DNA of 64,000 nt from Gonocerus acuteangulatus (GCA_946811695.1 OX328125.1:110486337-110550336), one strand, 5' to 3'. Positions 26,329-35,571 are shown, counted from the first letter of the stretch. Made by a program: numbers and translations. Notes: a model not told the origin generated them from the letters alone.

Positions 26329-26517
26329 CTTGATCTTGTCTCGGCTTCTTTCTCCAGCGGTGCTCGCATAGGTCCTGCACACCCCGAAGAGTAAGGAACG
26401 CGTCTGATGAAGCCCAATAAGATTTGGGCGAAATATAACGGCCGGACAACGAGGACCGCTGGAAAAAGAAGCCGAGACAAGATCAAGACGATGCCCCAGC
26501 GAAGGAACCTAAAGGAG
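26329..26517 (+). mobile_element. 189-bp insertion with inverted repeats and ribozyme-like core
   Basis: The direct repeat aacgtgtaaata flanks it at 26317-26328 and 26518-26529. The uninterrupted site survives in the opposite arm of the inverted repeat (near 27886-27897), so the insertion boundaries are directly visible. Inside, 26329-26361 and 26455-26487 form 33-bp inverted repeats with one mismatch. A 30-bp tail follows the right repeat, so this is not a standard TIR transposon. The combination of target duplication, partial self-inversion and a hammerhead-like core is reminiscent of Penelope-like or retrozyme-type retroelements; that assignment is inference. Confidence 0.75.
26401..26440 (+). 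ncRNA. Hammerhead-ribozyme-like motif 1
   Basis: Core box CTGATGA (26404-26410), stem II GCCCAA/TTGGGC (26412-26417 with 26424-26429), GAAA (26430-26433), a minimal palindromic stem III ATAT (26433-26436) and potential cleavage after A26437. Stem I pairs CGT (26401-26403) with ACG (26438-26440). All invariant core bases of a type I hammerhead are present, but one extra A (26411) separates the first box from stem II. Stem III is short enough that activity would need a dimer. The motif lies inside the 33-bp inverted repeats of the insertion. Confidence 0.55.
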
Positions 26518-26574
26518 AACGTGTAAATAGTTCACAAGCGTTAACAATTGAACATAAAATAATATTTTATTTAT

Positions 26575-27633
26575 CATCTAGCTTCATATCAGCACTGACA
26601 TCTAGCTTCATATCAGCACTGACATCTAGCTTCATATCAGCACTGACATCTAGCTTCATATCAGCACTGACATCTAGCTTCATATCAGCACTGACATCTA
26701 GCTTCATATCAGCACTGACATCTAGCTTCATATCAGCACTGACATCTAGCTTCATATCAGCACTGACATCTAGCATCATATCAGCACTGACATCTAGCTT
26801 CATATCAGCACTGACATCTAGCTTCATATCAGCACTGACATCTAGCTTCATATCAGCACTGACATCTAGCTTCATATCAGCACTGACATCTAGCTTCATA
26901 TCAGCACTGACATCTAGCTTCATATCAGCACTGACATCTAGCTTCATATCAGCACTGACATCTAGCTTCATATCAGCACTGACATCTGGCTTCATATCAG
27001 CACTGACATCTGGCTTCATATCAGCACTGACATCTGGCTTCATATCAGCACTGACATCTAGCTTCATATCAGCACTGACATCTAGCTTCATATCAGCACT
27101 GACATCTAGCTTCATATCAGCACTGACATCTGGCTTCATATCAGCACTGACATCTGGCTTCATATCAGCACTGACATCTAGCTTCATATCAGCACTGACA
27201 TCTGGCTTCATATCAGCACTGACATCTAGCTTCATATCAGCACTGACATCTGGCTTCATATCAGCACTGACATCTAGCTTCATATCAGCACTGACATCTA
27301 GCTTCATATCAGCACTGACATCTAGCTTCATATCAGCACTGACATCTGGCTTCATATCAGCACTGACATCTGGCTTCATATCAGCACTGACATCTAGCTT
27401 CATATCAGCACTGACATCTGGCTTCATATCAGCACTGACATCTGGCTTCATATCAGCACTGACATCTGGCTTCATATCAGCACTGACATCTAGCTTCATA
27501 TCAGCACTGACATCTGGCTTCATATCAGCACTGACATCTAGCTTCATATTAGCACTGACATCTAGCTTCATATCAGCACTGACATCTAGCTTCATATCAG
27601 CACTGACATCTAGCTTCATATCAGCACTGACAT
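26575..27633. repeat. 24-bp minisatellite (about 44 units)
   Basis: The unit catctagcttcatatcagca plus ctga repeats in exact 24-bp phase. Two main variants, tctagc and tctggc, are interspersed, with the first 17 or so units on the left almost all tctagc. Because 24 is divisible by three, the minus strand reads as about 350 codons of an 8-residue repeat, a by-product and not a gene. A single diverged unit survives in the opposite arm near 27820-27850. Confidence 0.97.
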
Positions 27634-27963
27634 TGATGAAATTAGACCTTCAAATCCTGATTAGACTTGGAAAAAATGAAAGTTTATTATCAAATCCTTC
27701 AAAAATCATATCATTTCAATTAGGCTCTTTGTTGAATTAAAATAAATTTACGTTTTATAGACGCCAGTCTGATCTTTTCCAAGTCTAATCAGGACTTGAA
27801 TGTTTAATTTCAACAACATCAGTGCTGATATTAAGTTAGATGAAAAATAAAATATTATTTTATGTTCGATTGTAAAAGTTTGGGAATTATTTACACGTAA
27901 TTTAATAAACAGGGGAAACAAAAAACAAAATTCTGACAAAGTCGTTCTACATTTTATTAGCTT

Positions 27964-28004
<41 letters not shown>

Positions 28005-28078
28005 CATTGGAATCGGTTAAGATGTGGAGGCTGTAGCCTTTTTTGAAACAAGAAAAGTAGTTTGGCCCCACTGTGCGA

Positions 28079-28180
28079 AGTCTGGGCCATTAGCGCCGAC
28101 ATCCACGGTGCAGCCTTCCTCAAGGAGCCTTAAAATAAGAAAACTCCGTGCTGCCGGTGGGAATCCAACCTGGGGCCCAG
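28079..28180 (-). mobile_element. SINE-A fragment, strongly diverged
   Basis: On the plus strand ccattagcgccgacatcca and a degraded B-box/T-arm region (ctgccggtgggaatccaacc) are recognisable in the inverse order of SINE-A, giving minus orientation. The head and tail are missing. It abuts the large inverted-repeat element. Confidence 0.65.
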
Positions 28181-28193
28181 GCCTGGGGGCGAG

Positions 28194-28541
28194 GTTAGCT
28201 CAGTGGTAGAGCACTGGACTAATAAGTTGGAGGACCTGAGTTCAAATCCCGAGCAAGCACTTAAGATTTTTTCTTCTAGTGTCTTCGTTCATGGGTTGAA
28301 TTCGGCCTCCCTGACCGTCCCTAGGCCAACCCAGCCTTTAATAAATTTAATAATGGGTACCTTGGGTGCTAATGACTCCAGCAGTCGAAGCATCCAAGGG
28401 GAAAATCAGGCGGCCGGATCATAGTACTGACCACACTATCTCCCTAGTGTGCCGTATGGTCATGAATTAGATATTTCTATAGTATCTGCCCCTCAGGGCC
28501 CTCGTGGCCTGTTAAGGGACTGATTTTTTTTTTTTTTTTTT
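28194..28541 (+). mobile_element. SINE-B copy 1 (second tRNA-derived SINE family)
   Basis: The head is tRNA-like: gttagctcagtggtagagc gives an A box with a pairing D arm (gctc/gagc), and gagttcaaatccc is a B box. The anticodon-stem region no longer pairs well, so this is a SINE head and not a working tRNA gene. The body includes catgggttgaattcggcc, ggaaaatcaggcggccgg and tagtactgaccacactatct, ending in a T-rich tail. Copies 2 and 3 of the body lie at 35030 and 46436. I could not find a clear target-site duplication. Confidence 0.82.
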
Positions 28542-28560
28542 TTAAAGGCTATTCTAAAAG

Positions 28561-29770
28561 GGTTAGAGTTGTGACAATTTGCGACAAGCCGAATCGTCCA
28601 CAATCCAAGAGCAATGTCTGGAATCTGAGAAAGGAGATTTTGCATATTCGATAATTAGACATGGTAGGGACGATATACACAAATCCCCTGGTGCTTCCAA
28701 CTGCCAGAAATGATTTCCTATGTACGACCCTGACCACGATTGATACAGTATGGATACTATTGTAGTAACATATAGATATATACACATTTAGAACCGTGAC
28801 TTTGCAGGAACTTACTAAACTTGGCTTCCTCGAGTTAATTAACAAAGCACCGGTAATAATTGTGACAACTACTTACAATCTTCTTGTAGTTCCTTACTCA
28901 GCTACTTCCTGTTAGGAAATAGGAAGCGTGTGTCCACGATGACGAGTGTTATTGTGTGACTAATAGTCCAAAAGTTTGTTATGTTGAACAAAATTTGCTC
29001 TACAGCACACAGAGCAAGTTCTTCTTGTTTAATGGGTTTAGTACAGGAAAAACTTACACATGTGTGCTTGCGTGTTACGTATTGCTTTTGACTAGGAATT
29101 TTTTAGAGATCAGGTTGAATTGTATATGGATCTTACACAGATTCGTTTTCGTTTTAATTATTATATAGGTACATTGTTATTTATTTCCGATATCAGTCTT
29201 GAGTTTGCGTGGAATCCGGTCACTGTAAAAGGCTCCTTCGTTTGGTTTTTGACTTTGGTTTACTATTAAAATTTCGTTTTTTCTTGCTACTAGTAGAATA
29301 AGTGAAAGAGCATAAACTGACCAGAAAACCACCAATTTGGGTTCATCAAATCAATCAGAAGAGATCCTAAGCGGAAAATACTCCATCCTCTTTCACAACG
29401 TTCACTCTTGGAAATACTATCACAATGTTTCTCATTGACTTACCCTAAAATAGACATTTTACTGCGAAATGATATTAGGAAAAAACTGCAACCAATTAAA
29501 AAGTTAGATAAACAGAGACAAAACCACATTCAAAAGAACAAAACTAACAATTTCGAAATTTTAAGCAGGTTTTTCTCCTATTGACGTCGCCCCATAGAAA
29601 ATTACATAAGTTTTTTTTTTTTTTGTACAAATTTAATAAGTTTTTCAATGGTTGCATTGCATCCCAGATACTGACGACAAATACGACAAGGATATTTATG
29701 GAGCGCAATACTCCTTGTTCTACTGTTGAATACGCCTAAGAAATAGATAACAAGGAAACCCCGAACGGCT
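28561..29770. other. Unassigned interval
   Basis: No supported gene, tandem repeat or terminal repeat in about 1.2 kb. Short open frames around 28549-28845 and 28956-29168 have no recognisable features. Confidence 0.45.
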
Positions 29771-30196
29771 CAATGGCGTTTATAAGGGGGGCTGCAGCCC
29801 CTCCCCTCGAAATTTTGATTTCATTGGTAAAAATATGTCATAAAATCCTTAAAAATAAATTTAATATGATCAATTAGTTCAGAAAAAATATTCTTTTTGA
29901 CAGTGTGATAGTGTTTTAATCGGCTAAGCTGTTTAGGGCGCTTCGACATCTAGGCCATTAGCGCAGACATCCAGAGTGCAGCGAGGAATTTTCCCAACGA
30001 GCCGTGAGATGAGAAAATTCCTGCCCCCGGTGGAGATCGAACCCACCATCTCCTGCTTATAAATCTAAGGCGCTAGCCACTAGACCACGAGAGACCCCTA
30101 GTTAGTTGGCTAACTAAATTCTAGACTGTTAGTATTTCACATCCCGGAAATGCTCCTAGCCCCCCCCCTCCCAATTAATTCCTATATACGTCCATG
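29771..30196 (-). mobile_element. Family F element, copy 1, with a nested SINE
   Basis: The termini are caatggcgtttataagg (29771) and its imperfect inverse cctatatacgtccatgg (to 30196), each next to a G or C run. Without the SINE it is about 264 bp and aligns in reverse orientation with copies at 45911-46152 and 47250-47487 through shared blocks such as gccaactaa, aaaacacta, gattttatgaca and aaatcaaaatt. No coding capacity, consistent with a MITE-like element of unknown superfamily. Confidence 0.75.
29937..30098 (-). mobile_element. SINE-A copy 3, inserted in family F
   Basis: Read on the minus strand it starts ggggtctctcgtggtctag at 30098, carries ggttcgatctcc in place of the B box, and ends with the gatgtctgcgctaatggcct block and gtcgaagcgcc near 29937. 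The family F host sequence resumes on both sides. Imperfect duplicates of ttagccaactaa flank it (one copy as ttagccgattaa), as expected of an old target-site duplication. The anticodon-loop position reads tttataa. Confidence 0.87.
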
Positions 30197-30350
30197 GAAC
30201 AGCTGCTTGAGTTAGCGGACCTCCAGATGTATATCCCGTCAGACTGCTTGGGGATTCGAACCTACGCCTGTCAGCAGAGCCTTGATCTAAATACTAGTTA
30301 ATATGCATAATTACTATCATTACTAAAGGAGTAATTTACTATAATTATAA

Positions 30351-31030
30351 TTCTTCATGGAGTTGTGGGTGGTTTCTAGGAGTGTCAGCACGTAAACCCC
30401 AGTCCAGTTCAGGTGTTACATTCTTCATGGAGTTGTGGGTGGTTTCTAGGAGTGTCAGCACCTAAACCCCAGTCCAGTTCAGGTGTTACGTTCTTCATGG
30501 AGTTGTGGGTGGTTTCTAGGAGTGTCAGCACCTAAACCCCAGTCCAGTTCAGGTGTTACGTTCTTCATGGAGTTGTGGGTGGTTTCTAGGAGTGTCAGCA
30601 CGTAAACCCCAGTCCAGTTCAGGTGTTACATTCTTCATGGAGTTGTGGGTGGTTTCTAGGAGTGTCAGCACCTAAACCCCAGTCCAGTTCAGGTGTTACA
30701 TTCTTCATGGAGTTGTGGGTGGTTTCTAGGAGTGTCAGCACCTAAACCCCAGTCCAGTTCAGGTGTTACATTCTTCATGGAGTTGTGGGTGGTTTCTAGG
30801 AGTGTCAGCACCTAAACCCCAGTCCAGTTCAGGTGTTACGTTCTTCATGGAGTTGTGGGTGGTTTCTAGGAGTGTCAGCACCTAAACCCCAGTCCAGTTC
30901 AGGTGTTACATTCTTCATGGAGTTGTGGGTGGTTTCTAGGAGTGTCAGCACCTAAACCCCAGTCCAGTTCAGGTGTTACATTCTTCATGGAGTTGTGGGT
31001 GGTTTCTAGGAGTGTCAGCACCTAAACCCC
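30351..31030 (+). repeat. 70-bp tandem array (10 units, last truncated)
   Basis: The unit begins ttcttcatggagttgtgggt at 30351, 30421, 30491 and every 70 bp to 30981. Units are nearly identical apart from cgtaaacc/cctaaacc and ttaca/ttacg alternations. The tenth unit is cut at about 31030, where Penelope-like sequence begins. Confidence 0.97.
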
Positions 31031-31292
31031 AGAGAGATTCGAGCCCATTGGGAGTCCTTCATGTTGTTTAAAATATTTGTTATCAAATCTAAAGAAATTG
31101 TGGTTGATACATATGTTAAACGCTTCTATAAGTTCGTATTTAAAGAGGTTACCGTTTTTTGAATTGTTGATAAGGTTTTCTAAAATTATCTTAACTTCGG
31201 TGGTTGGCACATTAGAGAATAAGTTTTTTACATCAAATGATACTAATATTGCATTTTTGGGAGGTCTGATATCTCTTATATTATTAATGAGT
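31031..31292 (-). pseudogene. Penelope-like RT fragment, inverted segment
   Basis: Read from 31292 down to 31031 this encodes reverse-transcriptase palm sequence: LVSFDVKNLFSNVP is motif A with its catalytic Asp, and EGLPMGSNLS is the following conserved motif B region. Translation breaks off at SNLS (about 31031-31042). The next residues of the domain (SPLLADIF) are found at 31293 onward on the opposite strand. The gene is therefore physically split and cannot be made as one protein from this copy. Upstream fingers-domain sequence is absent. Confidence 0.85.
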
Positions 31293-32360
31293 TCGAATCT
31301 CTCTCCCTTGCTAGCCGATATCTTTATGAATAACTTAGAAAATAAATATTTAAACCCAAGTTTTAACATAAATAAACATATTAAATTTTACTATATATAC
31401 GTGGACGACATAATTTGTTTATGGGAAGGTACTCGGAGACAGTTAGATATGTTTTTGAAACACATAAACTCATTTCACCCAAAAATCCTATTCACGATGG
31501 AAATTGACAATAACCGTTCTATAAATTTCCTCGACATAAACATAACCATTACCGACAGTAACAAATTCGACTTTAAAATTTACAGGAAACCCACTCACAC
31601 TGATGCAATAATACACTCACTTTCTAACCACCATATCTCTCACAAATTAGCGGCATTCCACTCCATGATAGATAGATTGTTCAAAATTCCAATGTCCCTA
31701 GAAAATTATCAAAGTGAAATAAATACAATTAAACAAATTGCGTCTAACAACGGCTACTCACACAAAATTATAGACAAACTTATACGTAATAAGGAAAAAT
31801 CTCTGACTCTTAAAGTTGTTTTCCCGACACTAACGCCAATAATTTCCAATACAAGGTACATTTCGATACCATATTTAGGACCAATTTCCGAAAAATTAAA
31901 AAACATTTTGAAAGACACAGCCAAAGTTTCCTTTAAGAATACATTTAATACCAAAAAGTCATTATCACACACTAAAGATGAAATAAAAAAATTTGATAAA
32001 AGTGGAATTTACCAATTAGAATGCTCGTGCAAAAAAATTTACATTGGGAGAACATATCGCAAGTTCTCACAAAGAATAGACGAACACGTTAAAGCTATAC
32101 ACAACCACAACATTCACTCAAATTTTGCAGAACACATCAAAAATACAGCACACCAATTTAACACACAAACGGGAATCAAAATTTTAAAAAACATAAATTA
32201 TTCTAAGAAATCCAATTATCATGAAATGTTAGAAATAGAAAAGGCCATTCACCGTAATAAAGATTTATTACTAAACGAACAAATAAACTTCCCAACATCA
32301 GACCTTAGGAAAATTTTCATATCCCAACAAAAGACGCCATCCCTCGGACCCACCACCTGA
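31293..32360 (+). pseudogene. Penelope-like RT C-terminal part plus GIY-YIG endonuclease
   Basis: The open frame runs to a stop at 32360. From 31293 it continues the RT palm: SPLLADIFMNNLE, then the catalytic YVDD box (Val-Asp-Asp codons 31401-31409) and a thumb-like region (INFLDINITI). The C-terminal domain has the GIY triad at 32004-32012, YIGR at 32040-32051 and a downstream Arg and His (QRIDEHVKA), as in GIY-YIG nucleases of Penelope-like elements. This part is free of stops and frameshifts over 350 codons, so the insertion is fairly young or the part was recently active. The open frame formally extends upstream to 31077, but codons before 31293 are antisense to the inverted RT segment and not real. 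Confidence 0.88.
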
Positions 32361-32702
32361 CAGACCCGTCATCCCTTACTCTGACACCTTCAGACTGACT
32401 ACCCCTTCACACACATGACATCAAATAACCCGACATAATCCTTCCCCATACACTGTCTCCAACAGAAAGTTCAGTGGTCTCTGGTTCAACAACCTTGATT
32501 CTTGTGATCTCCAATATCCAACGTCAATATATATACTCTGCTCACCCGGAATAGTCTCATTACCTCACACCTGTTCGGAGAGGCTGTTAGCAGTACTACC
32601 GGTGGAGTAATAGGTAACATTATTTGTCATAGCTTTAGTAATAAAAATACTTATAAATATTTCTGTAATTAATATATGCGTGTTTTTGTGAAAATTGTAG
32701 AT

Positions 32703-32741
32703 GCACTGACGATGAGAACCATGTTCTCGAAAAGCTTTTGC
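32703..32741 (+). ncRNA. Hammerhead-ribozyme-like motif 2 (3' region of the Penelope-like element)
   Basis: CTGACGA (32706-32712), stem II GAGAAC/GTTCTC (32714-32719 with 32723-32728), GAAA (32729-32732) and palindromic stem III AAGCTT (32732-32737) within AAAAGCTTTT. Potential cleavage is after T32738. Stem I pairs GCA (32703-32705) with TGC (32739-32741). One extra T (32713) sits between box and stem II. Hammerheads are known from Penelope-like elements, where they occupy the terminal repeats, so the location fits. Confidence 0.6.
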
Positions 32742-32789
32742 TAATAAATACTTTGAAAAACAGTGGAGAGACATTATTTTTCTACCTTC

Positions 32790-33106
32790 TACGAAATCGA
32801 GAACTCCACAAATAACGCTGCATACATCACAGATAAACTATATATATGAACATGCTATAGCTTAAATTGTTTTTAGCCTTAGCTTTGGGTAAGAATTGAT
32901 AAATATAACACTATATCTTTAACCTGAATACGCAAAGCCTTCCCTGGTCCTAAACGAGACACAATCAGTTTTTATTGGGTTTAAAGTAGCGTGATATAGA
33001 ATTTCGCGCATGCGGTATAAGACCTATTTCATCTAACGGAATGGGGAATAGTAGTTTTAAAAAATGGCCCGTAATTAACTGACTGCCTGGTCCGACGCAT
33101 AGTCTA
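32790..33106. other. Unassigned interval
   Basis: Flank between the Penelope-like element and the next inverted-repeat cluster. Nothing recognised. Confidence 0.5.
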
Positions 33107-33860
33107 ATGGTGCGTTTACATCTGACACTTCTCGCAGGGAATATATGTCAGGTGTCGGATAGATATTCTCTTGAAGGTTTACATACTGACAGAAATAGCT
33201 AGACATTTATGTCATGGATATGTATGGGACAGTTCTGGATTTGTTCTAATTTGCGATAAATTCACCAAAAGCACATATAATCAGTGTTTACATCTGTTGG
33301 TATAGAAGTGTCGACAATACAGCTAGTAGCCAAGATATTTATCTCTGAAATTAAAATCTTCTCGTAAAAATCTGTGTTTACACCTGGTGGTATAGAAGTG
33401 TCGACACTTATACAAATATATATCTCAGACATAAATTGCTCATGGTTTACACTAGTCGCAATTTCTGTCTGATATAAATATCCTGCAATAACTAGCAAGT
33501 GTAAACCCACCCTAAGTGAGGGTGTCTCGCCGTGTGTCGGGCCCGACTACGCGTCGGAATCTGACTATCTCGTACCTTTCACATCCCCCACTTCGGTAGG
33601 TAACCGAAGAAAAGCTTACAAGCTTTAACTGGATATCAGTTGGAGTGTGTTTACATCTGATAGTTATTGCAGGATATTTATGTCACACAGAAATTATGAC
33701 TACTGTAATTTTCAAATAATTTATGCCTGAGATATATAATTCTATCAGGAGCAATAAGGGTGTGTTTACACCCTTATTTATAATTATGATAATTATCTAT
33801 CCTATACCTGAGATATATTTCCTGCGAGAAGTGTTAGATGTAAACCCAACTTTAGGCGTA
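33107..33860. mobile_element. Mosaic of inverted-repeat modules (MITE-like)
   Basis: The outer ends match as inverted repeats: gtttacatctgacacttctc (33115 onward) against the complement of gagaagtgttagatgtaaac (near 33827-33846). A second inner pair matches as well: the block near 33480-33510 (aactagcaagtgtaaaccca) against tgtttacatctgatagtta near 33649. The core word tgtttaca or its complement recurs about ten times, each time followed or preceded by gaagtgtcgaca or a tatttat block. This suggests two related small elements, or one element expanded by modules. No coding is present. Confidence 0.7.
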
Positions 33861-33861
33861 T

Positions 33862-34354
33862 TTCAAGTATCAGGAAGATTTAACCTCATTTCTTTTCTTT
33901 TCCATTCTTTCTTTAAAATTTGCTCATTTTGATTCTGAAATTTTGGTGGCAGCGAAAATGTTAAAAAATTAGCTAAATGAATGCTCACTATCGGTTCCAG
34001 ACAAGAAAGTACTTGACAATAATTGTCTGGGCTATTGTAGACTTCTTAACGTAACTCGCTTTTAATTAAATTGGAACACAACCACAACACATGACATTAC
34101 TTCTGGCCATATTTGGACAGGATATGCCCTGAAGGAACGAAGATTGACAGCCATACATGGACCTGTCAGGGAGTTCCCTAGACAATTTCTCTGTCGTGAC
34201 AATTCCATGTCAAGGTATTCGCTCTGCCTTGACTTTTACAGACCGCTACCTTTTTCTAGGCCTGTCTAGTATACCGGCTACCTTTGGAGTGGTGGTTGTG
34301 TATTAAATTATATCGGTTTTTAATAGCAAACCACCCTCCGAAAATTATCTTATT

Positions 34355-34364
<10 letters not shown>
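33862..34364. other. Unassigned interval
   Basis: No supported gene or repeat. It ends at an (AT)n tract. Confidence 0.45.

Positions 34365-34409
<45 letters not shown>
34365..34409. repeat. (AT)n microsatellite
   Basis: Uninterrupted AT dinucleotide run, immediately upstream of a LINE fragment. Confidence 0.97.
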
Positions 34410-34412
<3 letters not shown>

Positions 34413-34720
34413 GGCTCGCAGACATGGACATTGACAAAAAGAATAAAGAATCGGCTTAGGGTAACCCAGTATGCAATGGAAAGGAGTATGCTCGGAATTT
34501 CGTGAGTCCCAAAAAATACGAAATAGTGAAATCCGTAGGAAGACTGATGTGGAAGATGTTATAGTTGCGGCAGTAAAGCAGAAATGGACATGGACAGGAC
34601 ACCTGGCACGTATGGAAGAAGCAAGATGGACAAGAAGGACTACCGACTGGATACCTGTACTGTACAAGGAGGCCAGGAAGACCATTCCAGAGATGGAGGG
34701 ATGATATGGTCGATACAAAT
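34410..34720 (+). pseudogene. Non-LTR retrotransposon (LINE) C-terminal RT fragment, frameshifted
   Basis: Conceptual translation across three frames gives motifs typical of the end of RTE-like/related LINE proteins: GSQTWTLTKR and AMERSMLGIS, then TWTGHLARMEEARWTRR, then a Gly-Arg-Pro-rich GRPFQRWRDDMVD tail. Frame breaks occur near 34500 and near 34680. Only about the last 100 residues remain, so it is a dead 5'-truncated copy. Exact clade assignment would need a search. Confidence 0.8.
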
Positions 34721-35029
34721 GCAAACTAACGAATATGAAAAAATGCATCTTCCATTGTCCATCTTTAATAATTTCTGCTGGACTTATTTACGGCAAATTC
34801 TTCAATCTGACTTCACTCTATTAAAGGGAAAGTATTCCACTATCAAAAGGTCAAATCTGCCGAATATTTGACTGTCCAAAAAAAAGTTATGAATAAACAC
34901 TTTTCCACTCTGAAAAGTGGCGATTTTCATATTCGTTAGTTTGCTTTTGTATCGACGATTTGGACAAGTTTTGTGGCACGCTTTGGTGGACAAGACAGAA
35001 CCATATGGAAAAACCTGTGAGAGGCCTTT

Positions 35030-35275
35030 GCTTCGTTCATGGGTTGGATTCGGCCTCGCTGATTGTCCCTATGCCAACCCAACCAATGGTATTAATGGGT
35101 GCCTTGGTCTAATGACCCTAGAAGTCGAAGCAGCAAAGGGGAAAATCAGGCGGCCGGAGCATAGTACTGACCACACTATCTCCCTAGTTTGCCGTATGGT
35201 CATGAATCAGATACCTCTATAGTATCTGCCCCTCAGGGCCCTCGTGACCTGTTACTGAACTAATTTTTTTTATTT
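35030..35275 (+). mobile_element. SINE-B copy 2, 5'-truncated
   Basis: It begins in the body (ttcatgggttggattcggcc) and matches copy 1 through ggaaaatcaggcggccgg, tagtactgaccacactatct, gccgtatggtcatgaat and the T-rich tail. The tRNA-like head is absent, which marks ordinary 5' truncation or loss. Confidence 0.85.
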
Positions 35276-35399
35276 ATTTATATTATATAAAGCTTGTAAG
35301 ATGAATGATGATCAAGCAAATCAAATGATTTATTTGATTATTATTATTATTATGAACATATTTTTATCTACAATAAAGGCTTTATTTATTATTATTATT

Positions 35400-35401
<2 letters not shown>

Positions 35402-35454
<53 letters not shown>
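35402..35454. repeat. (AT)n microsatellite
   Basis: Uninterrupted AT run. Confidence 0.97.
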
Positions 35455-35459
<5 letters not shown>

Positions 35460-35534
35460 TCGTTTAAATACCAGGGGTTCGATAAATTAGTACACCATAC
35501 TTTAACATTAACTACTTTATTTGAAGTATTTTTC

Positions 35535-35571
35535 CCGACATGTTTCGTGCTTGTGTCGCACTTCTTCAGGG
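35535..35571 (-). ncRNA. Hammerhead-ribozyme-like motif 3
   Basis: Minus strand: CTGAAGA (complement of 35563-35569), one extra A, stem II GTGC/GCAC, GAAA (complement of 35543-35546), palindromic stem III ACATGT (35538-35543), and potential cleavage after the C at 35537. Stem I is only CC/GG, weaker than at the other loci. The surrounding 35455-35610 may be the end of an otherwise lost Penelope-like copy, as the same motif type is in the 3' region of the element at 31-33 kb. Confidence 0.45.

Larger units (their letters stand above)
26161..28078. repeat. Large inverted-repeat element with unequal arms
   Basis: Left-arm landmarks recur as reverse complements in the right arm, in mirrored order: the block 26172-26210 (ctacttttcgtgtttcaaaa) pairs with about 28030-28065; cctgtttattaaat (26303-26316) with about 27900-27914; aacataaaataatatttta (26551-26569) with about 27845-27866; and atcctgattagacttggaa (27655-27673) with about 27776-27794. 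The loop is about 27675-27774. The left arm is far longer because it holds a 189-bp insertion and an expanded 24-bp minisatellite. A further copy of the right arm lies at 35615-35802, so this is a dispersed element, perhaps a fold-back or long-TIR DNA transposon. Superfamily unknown. Confidence 0.8.
31031..32789. mobile_element. Penelope-like retroelement, 5'-truncated and internally inverted
   Basis: The copy contains reverse transcriptase and GIY-YIG endonuclease coding, the diagnostic pair of canonical Penelope-like elements. The N-terminal part of what remains lies on the minus strand (31031-31292) and the rest on the plus strand (31293-32360). A non-coding 3' region follows, ending with a hammerhead-like motif near 32703-32741. 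The first part of the RT is missing. The left edge abuts the 70-bp tandem array with no spacer. The right edge is approximate. Confidence 0.85.

Noticed and set aside
26567..27619. Minus-strand 350-codon frame with an 8-residue repeat
   Set aside because: By-product of the 24-bp minisatellite; the opposite arm of the inverted repeat has only about one unit and no comparable frame.
28194..28266. Functional tRNA gene
   Set aside because: A and B boxes and D arm are present, but the anticodon stem and acceptor do not pair properly and the sequence continues into a SINE body.
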